From Candidatus Saccharimonadota bacterium (lineage in GTDB: Bacteria > Patescibacteriota > Saccharimonadia > Saccharimonadales > Saccharimonadaceae), in NCBI GenBank assembly GCA_017431955.1, contig JAFRKC010000005.1:124001-188000 (forward strand): 64,000 nt of DNA, given 5' to 3'. Every line of letters begins with the position of its first letter. Position 1 is the first letter of the stretch. Shown in pieces: positions 24,799 to 32,700 of this stretch. The translations under genes were made by a program, and so were the position numbers. Under the pieces are notes generated by a model. The model saw only the letters and a program-made list of their open reading frames with translations. It was not told the origin of the DNA and made no database searches.

Positions 24799-26253
24799 TT
24801 AGTCTTTGTTCTTGATGATTGGGAATGGCACAGCTTCGCGGCCAGAAACACCTTCAAGTAGCCAGAAATTGCGTTCGCTATTACCCCAACCACAGGCTGG
24901 CGGCATGCCATATTCGAGCATTTCGACGAAATCTTGGTCTAGCATTTGAGCTTCTTCGTCGCCAGCGTCGCGAGCGGCTTGTTGTTCATTGAAACGCTCT
25001 AGCTGGTCTAGCGGATCGTTTAGCTCGGAATAGCCATTGCCCATCTCGGTACCGGCGATGATTGGATGAAAGCGCTGTGTGACGAGTGGCCTTTCTGGAA
25101 CGATTTTAGCGAGCGGGCTAAGTGCAAGAGGCTCTTCGATGAGCCAGTATGGGCCAGCAGAAGTTTTGCGAATAAGTTTCCAAACATTGTCGACAAGATG
25201 GTTGGTGGTGGTGCTTTGGTCGACTTCGACATTATTTTCTTTTAGGATTTTAATGAGTTGTTCGCGATTTGGATTAAAGACATCCACACCGAATTTGTCG
25301 TGTAGAAGGTCGGCGTATTTGATGCGTGGCCATTCTTGATCGAGATTAATTTCAAAACCACCAACATTAAACTTGAGCGTGCCCCAAGTTTCTTTGGCGA
25401 CGTATTTAATCATTTCTTCATAAAGTTTCATGCCGTCTTCGTAATCTTCATAGGCGGCATAAGATTCGAAGGCGATATGCTCTGGTAGATGCTCGTCATC
25501 TACGCCTTCGTTACGGAAGCGTGGACCGATGTCGTAGACTTTTTCGAAGCCGCCGCCAAGCAAGCGCTTAAGTGGAAGTTCGTGTGAGATGCGAAGATAA
25601 AAATCTTCGTCAAGGGCGTTCATGTGAGTGGTGAATGGGTTGGCATCGGCGCCACCGGTGGTGTGCTCTAGCACTGGGATGTTTACTTCAATAAAACCGT
25701 GGGCGTTCATGAAATCGCGCGTGGCTTGCCAGAATTTAGAACGGCGAACGAGACGCTCACGAACTTCTTGGTTGACATTCATATCGACATAGCGACGGCG
25801 ATAGCGTTCTTCTTTATTGGTAAATTTTTCTGGAAGTGGGCGGAGGGATTTCGTGAGAAGCTTGACGGAATTTGTAAAGATGGAAATTTCACCAGTTTGG
25901 GTTTTATCAACTATGCCCTTCGCTTCGATAAAATCGCCAGTATCGAGTAGATTGATTTTTTTGATGGTGAAAAATTCTTGAGGTTCACTAGATTCGTCTT
26001 TGTCTTTCATGAAGATTTGGATTTCGCCAAAATAATCGCGGATTTTAATGAAGGCAATTTTGCCGAATGAGCGAATAGCGATGATACGCCCGGCAACAGT
26101 GACTTCCTGGCCTTTTTTGTCGTCAAAATTATTAATAATTTCAGAAATTTTTATATTGCGAAGAGATTTGGCTGGGTATGGATCGATGCCAGCAGCTTTG
26201 ATTTCTTCTAGTTTTTTTATTCTTTCATCACGATAATCTTTTAGTTGAACCAT
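24799..26253 (-). CDS. lysS: lysyl-tRNA synthetase, class II
   Basis: 484 residues. The N-terminal OB-fold anticodon domain (EVTVAGRIIAIRSFGKIAF) is followed by the class II core: motif 1 near FMNAHGFIEVNIPVL, motif 2 RFRNEGVDDEHLPE and motif 3 in GWGNSERNFWLLEG. The last motif normally reads GlGIDRl, so it is unusual here. It charges tRNA-Lys. The extended -10 TGTTATAAT ends seven bases before the ATG, so a leaderless mRNA is expected. ldh lies downstream. Confidence 0.95.
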   Translation of the reverse strand: MVQLKDYRDERIKKLEEIKAAGIDPYPAKSLRNIKISEIINNFDDKKGQEVTVAGRIIAIRSFGKIAFIKIRDYFGEIQIFMKDKDESSEPQEFFTIKKINLLDTGDFIEAKGIVDKTQTGEISIFTNSVKLLTKSLRPLPEKFTNKEERYRRRYVDMNVNQEVRERLVRRSKFWQATRDFMNAHGFIEVNIPVLEHTTGGADANPFTTHMNALDEDFYLRISHELPLKRLLGGGFEKVYDIGPRFRNEGVDDEHLPEHIAFESYAAYEDYEDGMKLYEEMIKYVAKETWGTLKFNVGGFEINLDQEWPRIKYADLLHDKFGVDVFNPNREQLIKILKENNVEVDQSTTTNHLVDNVWKLIRKTSAGPYWLIEEPLALSPLAKIVPERPLVTQRFHPIIAGTEMGNGYSELNDPLDQLERFNEQQAARDAGDEEAQMLDQDFVEMLEYGMPPACGWGNSERNFWLLEGVSGREAVPFPIIKNKD

Positions 26254-26292
26254 GATTTGTATTATAACATAAAAATGATGTTTTTGAAGTGG

Positions 26293-26739
26293 CTATTCAA
26301 TGCTAATAACTTCGTATTTTTTGCTGTTGAAGTTGGCGGTTTCGCCTTGTTTGAGACCAAAAAGGGCTTTACCAATTGGTGATTCGTTGGAAATTTTGCC
26401 TTCTAGCGGGTTTGCCTCGACTGGACTGACGATTGAATAGGTGAAAGTTTTACTACCAGTTTTGACGGTGACGGTGGAGCCAACAGCTACTTTGCTGTGT
26501 TTAACGTTTTTGATAGTCTTAGCATTCTTTAGAATGTCCTCAATTTCTAAAATGCGGTTTTCGATAGTTTTTTGTTCGCTTCTGGCGTCGGTATATTCTT
26601 GGTTTTCAGATAAATCACCAAAAGCGCGAGCAGTAGCGAGACGTTCGGCAATGGCTGGACGTTTAGCAATTAAACTTTCAAGTTCTTTTTCAAGTTCTTT
26701 TTTTCCGGCAGCTGTGAGATTGATACTTTTATTAATCAT
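26293..26739 (-). CDS. greA: transcription elongation factor GreA
   Basis: 148 residues. The N-terminal coiled coil (about 10-75, with LEKELESLIAKRPAIAERL and the acidic tip NQEYTDARSEQ) enters the polymerase channel to trigger transcript cleavage; the C-terminal FKBP-like domain has SPIGKALFGLKQGE. The two tip carboxylates (in the SENQEYTDA segment) are kept. AAAAGG upstream is a modest ribosome-binding site. It lies between proS and lysS. Confidence 0.95.
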   Translation of the reverse strand: MINKSINLTAAGKKELEKELESLIAKRPAIAERLATARAFGDLSENQEYTDARSEQKTIENRILEIEDILKNAKTIKNVKHSKVAVGSTVTVKTGSKTFTYSIVSPVEANPLEGKISNESPIGKALFGLKQGETANFNSKKYEVISIE

Positions 26740-26760
26740 AGAATAGCCTTTTTTATATGC

Positions 26761-27993
26761 TTAGATTAGTTTACTGGCGAGCTCGTCGATTGTCAATAGT
26801 TTTGTTTCGCCGGTTTTACGACTAGATAATTCTACTTTATTTTCGGCGAGAGTTTTGTCGCTGATGACAATGCGATAAGGAATACCCATGAGTTCGTAAT
26901 CGGCAAATTTTTCGCCTGGGCGAAGGTCGCGATCATCGAAAATAATGTCTTTTTCGTGGCCAGTATAGAGTTCTTTAGCAATTTTTTCGCCGGCTTCGCC
27001 AATTCCGATAAGATAATATTTAAATGGTGCGATATTGTCTGGCCAGAGTAGGCCTTTGTCGTCAGCAAATTTTTCGGCAATGACGCCCATGAGGCGGGAA
27101 ACGCCGATGCCATAGCAACCCATAAGGACGGTTTTTCTGGAGCCGTCTTTATCGTTGAATTCGAGTTTTAGAGGCTCGGAATATTTGGTTTTGAGAGTGA
27201 AGATGTTTCCTACTTCGCAAGCTTTGGTAGATTCTAAATCTTCTCTTTTTACGTTGAATTCTTTCAATACCTCATCGTTTAGGACTTCTTCGTTTAGAAC
27301 GATGCTTTTATCATGATTAAACCAAATGGTGTCTTCGCCGACTGAAATAATGGTTTGATATTCGTGAGAATATTTGGAAAATACGCCGCCGGATGCAAAA
27401 GTTTTGAAAGTACAGTCGCCAAGGCCGACGCGTTCGTAGATTTTAGCGTAGGCGTCTTCTGCTTGGTGATAGAATTTTTCGTGAGTCTCTTCGTCGGCAG
27501 AAAAGCTGTAAAGATCTTTCATTAAAAATTCGCGAGTGCGAAGAATGCCACTTTTGGCGCGGAGTTCATTTCTGAATTTAGTTTGGAATTGGTAGACTGA
27601 GAATGGAAGGTCTTTATAGCTAGAAACATAATCTCTAAGCATATTGGTAATTGGTTCTTCGTGGGTTGGAGCGAGACCGAGCTCGCCGCCGGCAGCCAGG
27701 GTAGTCTTAAACCAAATATCCATCTTTTGGTCGTCCCAACGATCGGTGGCTTTCCATGGTTCTGGGTTTTGGAGAGTAGTCATAGAGAGTTCTTGCCCGC
27801 CGATTTTATTGAGTTCTTCGCGGATGATCTGTTTGATATTTTCTATGACGATAAGGCCGAGCGGAAGATAATCATAAACTCCGGCCATTTCTTTATGAAC
27901 GTAACCTGCACGAATTAAAAATTGAGCGCTTTTTGCGAGCTCGTCTTTTGGCGCAGTGCGCAAAGTTTTGACGAAAGAATGAGATAATTTCAT
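26761..27993 (-). CDS. proS: prolyl-tRNA synthetase, short form
   Basis: 410 residues. Motif 2 (FRNELRAKSGILRTREFLMKD) and motif 3 (GCYGIGVSRLMGVIAE) are clear, and a C-terminal anticodon domain ends at LTIDELASKLI. The editing (INS) insertion of about 180 residues between motifs 2 and 3 of bacterial-type ProRS is missing; only about 90 residues separate them. Mischarged Ala-tRNA-Pro must then be cleared by a free-standing protein, or tolerated. TATAAT containing the upstream gene's stop codon ends six bases before the ATG. Confidence 0.95.
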   Translation of the reverse strand: MKLSHSFVKTLRTAPKDELAKSAQFLIRAGYVHKEMAGVYDYLPLGLIVIENIKQIIREELNKIGGQELSMTTLQNPEPWKATDRWDDQKMDIWFKTTLAAGGELGLAPTHEEPITNMLRDYVSSYKDLPFSVYQFQTKFRNELRAKSGILRTREFLMKDLYSFSADEETHEKFYHQAEDAYAKIYERVGLGDCTFKTFASGGVFSKYSHEYQTIISVGEDTIWFNHDKSIVLNEEVLNDEVLKEFNVKREDLESTKACEVGNIFTLKTKYSEPLKLEFNDKDGSRKTVLMGCYGIGVSRLMGVIAEKFADDKGLLWPDNIAPFKYYLIGIGEAGEKIAKELYTGHEKDIIFDDRDLRPGEKFADYELMGIPYRIVISDKTLAENKVELSSRKTGETKLLTIDELASKLI

Positions 27994-27999
27994 AGGTTA

Positions 28000-28005
28000 A
28001 TTATA
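28000..28005 (-). promoter_or_regulatory. -10 box for proS that contains a stop codon in antisense register to the next gene
   Basis: TGGTATAAT on the minus strand, hexamer 28005-28000, six bases before the proS ATG at 27993. Its internal TAA is also the termination codon of the CPBP protease gene located upstream on the same strand. Confidence 0.55.
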
Positions 28006-28732
28006 CCATGTTAAGTATGTAAAGTAAGTAAAAAGCAATAGTGTTGGCCGTGATATGCATAAGGATACTGCCGTAGATGGTGCCGGTGAGCTCGCGAATA
28101 AGGCAAAAAACTACACTCATAACAAAGACACTGACACCGACGTTCCACTGCCCGTGCATAAAACCGAAAAGGATAGAAACTATAATAATAGATATGATTT
28201 TTGACTTTTTGCCAGAGATTGATTTTTTGAGTTTTGGATAGAGCCAGCCGCGAAAAGTAATTTCCTCGGCGATTGGTGGTATGACTGCGATGCTAGTAAA
28301 TACAAGAACGCGATCGAAAAAAGTTGGTAAATAACGATCGAACACAAGTGCTTGTTCTTGAGTGGCATCGAACGATGGGAAGATCTTTTCGATAATGTTA
28401 GTGAGCACATAAGCGATTAAGATGTAGACGATAAATCCAATGATGGCAAGTAGGATGTCGGTCCAGGTTGGGGTGCCTTTTAGACCGAGTTCGTGGCGAG
28501 TTGGGAGCGATTTTTTAAAGAATTTATGTGGAACAAAAATAAGAATGACAATTAGTGCAGTATAGAAAATAGCAGAGATAAGAGCTTTATAAATATTGTT
28601 CGATGAAAGATCTCGAAAAACAACATTGAATGGAAGAATAATGAGCTGGGCGACAAAAACAGAAAACACAACCCAGGCTGGATATTTTAGAATGGAGAAG
28701 ATTTTGCTTAGGGGTTTCTTTTTCACTTTCAT
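28001..28732 (-). CDS. CPBP-family intramembrane protease (CAAX-like)
   Basis: 243 residues with about seven or eight membrane helices. The glutamate pair plus arginine of the CPBP/Rce1 family is EEITFRGWLYP, the second motif is FGFMHGQWN with histidine, and a late helix has HITANTI. Bacterial members are intramembrane proteases, often tied to bacteriocin immunity or peptide processing. The ATG lies two bases after the rseP stop, which suggests shared membrane proteolysis duties. Confidence 0.9.
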   Translation of the reverse strand: MKVKKKPLSKIFSILKYPAWVVFSVFVAQLIILPFNVVFRDLSSNNIYKALISAIFYTALIVILIFVPHKFFKKSLPTRHELGLKGTPTWTDILLAIIGFIVYILIAYVLTNIIEKIFPSFDATQEQALVFDRYLPTFFDRVLVFTSIAVIPPIAEEITFRGWLYPKLKKSISGKKSKIISIIIVSILFGFMHGQWNVGVSVFVMSVVFCLIRELTGTIYGSILMHITANTIAFYLLYILNMV

Positions 28733-28734
28733 TG

Positions 28735-29961
28735 TTAAAAGAATTTGGTAATATCCAGGGCTGTTATTACGAGCATTAAGATTATTAATACTATAAAAGC
28801 GCGGCTGACGATTTTTTCTTCGGTCTCTTTGGTGAGTTTTTTCTTTCTAAGTTTGTAGATGAAGATGAGAAGCCAGCGGCCACCGTCTAAGGCTGGGATT
28901 GGCAAGACGTTCATACAAGCGAGCGATACGGAAATTACGGCGGCAAGAAGTGCAGTGTAAGCAAATCCGGAATTTGCAAACATCGGGAAAATAATACCGA
29001 TGATACCAACTGGGCCGGTGACTTGATCGCCGATGGTGCCGACGGCTTTGCGACCTTCTTCTCTGACGGAACCGTCGAAATTCAGTTGGCTAAAGGCGCC
29101 ATAAAATAAGTTGCCGATCATAGTGCCGAGGCCTTTAAAAGTTTCACCTGTAAGTTGGATGGTAGTAACGGCACCGACGATTGGTGCGGACCAGGTTGAA
29201 CGGATAATTTCTGGTTCGATGTTGGTGAGTGCAGTTAGTCCAACTTTATAATCAGCTCCTTCGCCGTTTAAAGTTGGTTCTAGGATGATGGTTTCTCCGT
29301 TTCGGATTATTTCGTATCTTACTTTTTCGCCAGGGTATTTGTTATTGATAGTGGTGATGTCTTCTGCGCTGTGGACTTCTTCGTTGTTGATTTTAGTGAC
29401 GATATCATTGGTAGCTAGACCGACTTTTTCGGCTGGTGAATCTTGGATGATGCTAGTAATGATGGCTGCGGAACGAGTTTCACCTTCAAGATTAAATTGC
29501 CCGTCCATAAATTGTGGCATACCGATAAATGCTAAAATTGTAAAAATTATAAAAGCGACAATCCAGTTCATCATGACGCCGCCAAAGAGAATTTTGGTTT
29601 TATTTTTGAAACTAGCGGCGCCAAAAGTGCCTTTTCTAGTGTCGGCGTCGGATTCGCCATCCATGGCGCAGAAACCACCGATCGGCAACCAGTTTAGGCT
29701 GAAAATGAGGGATTTTGTAGTTTCGTTTGGTTTTGGCCATTTGGATTTTGGCAGTTTGTGCCATTTTCCATCTTTGCCTTTTTGCCAAGCGATGGCGCGA
29801 GGTGGAAAACCGATACCAAATTCATTAACTTTGACTCCATTTCTTCTGGCAAGGATAAAGTGGCCAAACTCGTGTGCAACAACAAGAAATGTCAAAATAA
29901 GAAGACCAATTAAAATACCTGGTAGATAATTAGTAATAAAATTTAAAATTCCTTCCAACAT
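28735..29961 (-). CDS. rseP: site-2 protease RseP, M50 family
   Basis: 408 residues. The zinc motif HEFGH is in FLVVAHEFGHFILARRNG at the first helix, the PDZ domain covers about 160-240 (IIQDSPAEKVGLATNDIVTKI), and the third zinc ligand is the aspartate in PIPALDGGRW. It cuts within membrane segments, for example anti-sigma factors or leftover signal peptides. An extra stretch near residues 55-80 (KGKDGKWHKLPKSKWPKPNE, rich in Lys and Pro) is not usual. TGCTATAAT ends seven bases before the ATG. Confidence 0.95.
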   Translation of the reverse strand: MLEGILNFITNYLPGILIGLLILTFLVVAHEFGHFILARRNGVKVNEFGIGFPPRAIAWQKGKDGKWHKLPKSKWPKPNETTKSLIFSLNWLPIGGFCAMDGESDADTRKGTFGAASFKNKTKILFGGVMMNWIVAFIIFTILAFIGMPQFMDGQFNLEGETRSAAIITSIIQDSPAEKVGLATNDIVTKINNEEVHSAEDITTINNKYPGEKVRYEIIRNGETIILEPTLNGEGADYKVGLTALTNIEPEIIRSTWSAPIVGAVTTIQLTGETFKGLGTMIGNLFYGAFSQLNFDGSVREEGRKAVGTIGDQVTGPVGIIGIIFPMFANSGFAYTALLAAVISVSLACMNVLPIPALDGGRWLLIFIYKLRKKKLTKETEEKIVSRAFIVLIILMLVITALDITKFF

Positions 29962-29987
29962 AGTGACTATTATAGCACAAGCGATTA

Positions 29988-30668
29988 TTATTTGCCGAAG
30001 CGACGTTGGCGATTTTTATATTCTTTCAAGATTTCATCGATGTCGTCTGGCGTGATGTCTGGCCAGTATTTTTTGAGGAAGATAAATTCGGAGTAGGCGG
30101 CACGCCAAAGCATAAAGCCGGAAATGCGCTCTTCGCCCGAAGTGCGGACGATTAAATCGACTGGTGGAACTTCTGGTTTGTAAAGATTTTGAGACAAACT
30201 TTCGATGGTAATTTCGCCATCTTTGGCGGCCTTGTTGGCGGCGTCAACGATTTCTTGTTGCCCACCATAATTAAAGCAGAAGCAGGCGGTGCCGCCGGTA
30301 CAATCTTTGGTGAGTTCTTCGGCTTCCTTGATGCTTTTGAGGAGATCTTCTGGTACGTTTTTTTCACCGCCCAGAACTAAACATTTGATGTTGTTTTTGA
30401 ACATCTTTTTAGATAAACGGCCGATACCAGCACGGAGAAGTTGCATCAAATATGAAACTTCTTCTTTGCTACGCTGCCAGTTTTCGGTACTAAAAACATA
30501 GAAGCTAGCGAACTTTACGCCGGAATTAAAAACCTTTTCGGCGATGGTCTCGATCTCGCTAAAACCTTTTTTGTGCCCTTCCAAAGTTGGAAGATTATTT
30601 TCTCTGGCCCAACGGCGATTTCCATCGACGATAAAACCAATATGAACAGGGGTATTTTCGGTAGACAT
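29988..30668 (-). CDS. uppS: undecaprenyl diphosphate synthase (UppS)
   Basis: About 226 residues. It starts HIGFIVDGNRRWARENNLP with the catalytic aspartate, then FYVFSTENWQRSKEEV, FNYGGQQEIVDA and the C-terminal DLIVRTSGEERISGFMLWRAAYSEF. It makes the C55 lipid carrier for the cell wall. Two ATGs six bases apart are possible; AGGAA gives better spacing to the second (30668). It follows frr, as in the classical cluster. Confidence 0.96.
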   Translation of the reverse strand: MSTENTPVHIGFIVDGNRRWARENNLPTLEGHKKGFSEIETIAEKVFNSGVKFASFYVFSTENWQRSKEEVSYLMQLLRAGIGRLSKKMFKNNIKCLVLGGEKNVPEDLLKSIKEAEELTKDCTGGTACFCFNYGGQQEIVDAANKAAKDGEITIESLSQNLYKPEVPPVDLIVRTSGEERISGFMLWRAAYSEFIFLKKYWPDITPDDIDEILKEYKNRQRRFGK

Positions 30669-30696
30669 TGACATTTCCTAAATTATGTGATATAAT
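30668..30696 (+). promoter_or_regulatory. antisense promoter at the frr/uppS junction
   Basis: TTGACA (30668-30673), 17-nt spacer, TATAAT (30691-30696), six bases, then ATAGGGC. Directly after the predicted start, GCCGTGATTAT and ATAATCTCGGC form an 11-bp hairpin with one mismatch followed by TTCTTTT. A transcript of about 45 nt could result, antisense to the frr 3' end. Confidence 0.7.
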
Positions 30697-30714
30697 AGAG
30701 AGATAGGGCCGTGA

Positions 30715-31257
30715 TTATATCTTCATAATCTCGGCTTCTTTTAGTTTGAACTCGGCATCAATTTTATCGCTAAATTCCTTGGTAAGATCGTCGATTTCCT
30801 TTTCGGCGCGCTTTCTGACGTCTTCTGGAAGTTCGGCGGATTTGATTTCTTTTCTAGCATCTTCGCGAATGTTGCGGATAGCGATTTTGGAATTTTCGAC
30901 TTCGGTACTGGTGGTTTTAACGATTTCACGGCGGCGTTCCTCGGTGAGTGGAGGAATTGGTACACGGACGATATGACCATCGTCGGATGGGTTGAGGCCG
31001 AGAGTGGAGTCATTGCGGATAGCGGCAGAAATGTTTTGAATATTGGTTGGGTCGAATGGAGTGACATTGAGAAGCGTACCGTCAGCTACGACAATGTTTG
31101 CGACTTGGTTCAGTGGCATCCATTGGCCGTAGGCTTCGACCTTAACGCCGGCAAGCATATCTGGATGAGCACGGCCGGTACGGACCTTTTTCATAGCATC
31201 TTTGAAGCGTTCAACGACGGCTTCCATTGCGGTTTTGTATTCTTTACTGTCAAACAT
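30715..31257 (-). CDS. frr: ribosome recycling factor
   Basis: 180 residues. The helical domain I has KKVRTGRAHPDMLAGVKVEA and domain II NIVVADGTLLNVTPFDPTN, followed by IPPLTEERRREIVK, all characteristic of RRF. With EF-G it splits post-termination ribosomes. AAGGAG precedes the ATG. The SPFH gene upstream ends nine bases earlier. The stop codon lies inside a hairpin that extends to 30708. Confidence 0.96.
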   Translation of the reverse strand: MFDSKEYKTAMEAVVERFKDAMKKVRTGRAHPDMLAGVKVEAYGQWMPLNQVANIVVADGTLLNVTPFDPTNIQNISAAIRNDSTLGLNPSDDGHIVRVPIPPLTEERRREIVKTTSTEVENSKIAIRNIREDARKEIKSAELPEDVRKRAEKEIDDLTKEFSDKIDAEFKLKEAEIMKI

Positions 31258-31265
31258 ATAACTCC

Positions 31266-32012
31266 TTATTTTTTAGAAATTTTTGATATTAATTCGCTTG
31301 GGAGTAAAATAACGGTTTTTTGTGATGGGTCGGTGGAGATTTTCTCCAAGGTTTGAAGGGTACGGATGTTCATACCACCAGGAATTTTATTAAGCATTGC
31401 AGCAGCATCAGCCACGGCCTTAGCGGCAGATTTTTCACCTTCAGCGGAAATGATGGCAGCGCGGCGTTCGCGTTCGGCTTCGGCTTGTTTAGCCATGGCG
31501 CGTTTCATGTCGCTTGGAAGTTCAATGTTTTGCAAACGAACGGATTCAATATCAATTCCCCATTTATCAGTTTGGGTGTCGACGATTTGTTTGAGTTGGT
31601 CGGCAATTTCGTCGCGTTTGCCAAGAAGTTCGTCAAGCTCGAAGTTGCCAGTAACGTCGCGGAGCGCGGCGGCGGCAAAGTTAGAAGTGGCGGCGCGGAA
31701 ATTGGCAATTTCGAGCACGGCTTTGTCTGGGTTCAAAACGCGCATGTAAACCACAGCGTCGACTTTAACGGTGACGTTATCTTTAGTAATGACTTCTTGT
31801 GGTGGAATGTCGCAGGTTTGGGTGCGGATATCCACTTTAAGGACTCTTTGAAAAATTGGGGCAATGAGATGTACACCAGGCTTAAAAGTCTTGGAATATT
31901 TCCCCATAAATAGTACTACACCGCGTTCGTATTGGTTGATAACGGTAATACGAATAACGCAGAGTAATACAAAAATAATAATTGCTATGAAAATTGGTAT
32001 TGTTTCTTCCAT
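31266..32012 (-). CDS. SPFH/stomatin-family membrane protein
   Basis: About 248 residues. An N-terminal membrane helix (about 5-24) is followed by the SPFH domain (FMGKYSKTFKPGVHLIAPIF, VDIRTQTCDIPPQEVITKDN) and a helical tail (MAKQAEAERERRAAIISAEGE) typical of stomatin-like proteins. Such proteins form membrane rings or microdomains that steer proteases. I chose the ATG at 32012 for AAAGGAG upstream and a TGTATAAT promoter at 32036-32031. It replaces pyrH between tsf and frr in the usual order. Confidence 0.93.
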   Translation of the reverse strand: MEETIPIFIAIIIFVLLCVIRITVINQYERGVVLFMGKYSKTFKPGVHLIAPIFQRVLKVDIRTQTCDIPPQEVITKDNVTVKVDAVVYMRVLNPDKAVLEIANFRAATSNFAAAALRDVTGNFELDELLGKRDEIADQLKQIVDTQTDKWGIDIESVRLQNIELPSDMKRAMAKQAEAERERRAAIISAEGEKSAAKAVADAAAMLNKIPGGMNIRTLQTLEKISTDPSQKTVILLPSELISKISKK

Positions 32013-32060
32013 TTTTACTCCTTTTCTTAAATTATACAGTATTCTGATTTTTAAGTACAC

Positions 32061-32087
32061 AAAAAAGCCCCTTTATAGGGGCTTTTT
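32061..32087 (-). terminator. intrinsic terminator after tsf
   Basis: AAGCCCC pairs with GGGGCTT around TATAA, followed by six T residues on the minus strand. It separates rpsB-tsf from the SPFH gene. Confidence 0.85.
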
Positions 32088-32097
32088 GTAGAATAAA

Positions 32098-32688
32098 TTA
32101 TTCTGTTACACCAAGTTCGATGCGTTTGAATTGACGGATAGTGATGTTTTCACCAGTTTTAGCGATGTAATCTTTGATGAATTGTTCGACGGTTTTGGTG
32201 TCATCCAAGATGTATGGTTGAGCAAGCAGAACTTTGTCGGAGAAAGCTTTTTTGGCTTGGCCTTCAAGGATTTGAGCTTTCATTTTTTCTGGGCCTTTGA
32301 AGTTCTCTTCGAGCTCTTTCATTTTTGCATCTTTAACTTTTGCCGGAATGTCGGCTTCAGAAACATAAAGTGGGTTCATGGAAGCAACTTGCATGGCCAT
32401 TTTGTGAGCGAGATCTTTGAACTCGTCGGTTTTGGCGACGAAAGAAGTTTCGCAGTTTACTTCGACGATGGCGCCGATGCGGCCGTCGTGAACGTAAGAG
32501 TCGATCAAACCTTCGCGAGTTTCGCGGTCACCACGTTTTTCGGCTTTAGTAAGACCTTTTTTGCGCATAGCTTCGAGAGCTTTGTCGAAATCGCCTTTGG
32601 CTTCGACGAGAGCGTTTTTAGCATCGGTAAGACCAACGCCGGATAACTCTTTAAGTTTTTTGATTTGTTCGATTGAAATATCTGCCAT
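32098..32688 (-). CDS. tsf: elongation factor Ts
   Basis: 196 residues. The N-terminal UBA-like domain has LKELSGVGLTDAKNALVEAK, then DREGLIDSYVHDGRIGAIVEVNCETSFVA (family signature, written here around the DGRIG and ETSFVA positions), and a single short core domain. It recycles EF-Tu. At 196 residues it resembles the short Firmicute/chloroplast form without the second core subdomain. AGGAGG lies upstream; rpsB is 12 nt away. Confidence 0.95.
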   Translation of the reverse strand: MADISIEQIKKLKELSGVGLTDAKNALVEAKGDFDKALEAMRKKGLTKAEKRGDRETREGLIDSYVHDGRIGAIVEVNCETSFVAKTDEFKDLAHKMAMQVASMNPLYVSEADIPAKVKDAKMKELEENFKGPEKMKAQILEGQAKKAFSDKVLLAQPYILDDTKTVEQFIKDYIAKTGENITIRQFKRIELGVTE

Positions 32689-32700
32689 ATTGCCTCCTAA

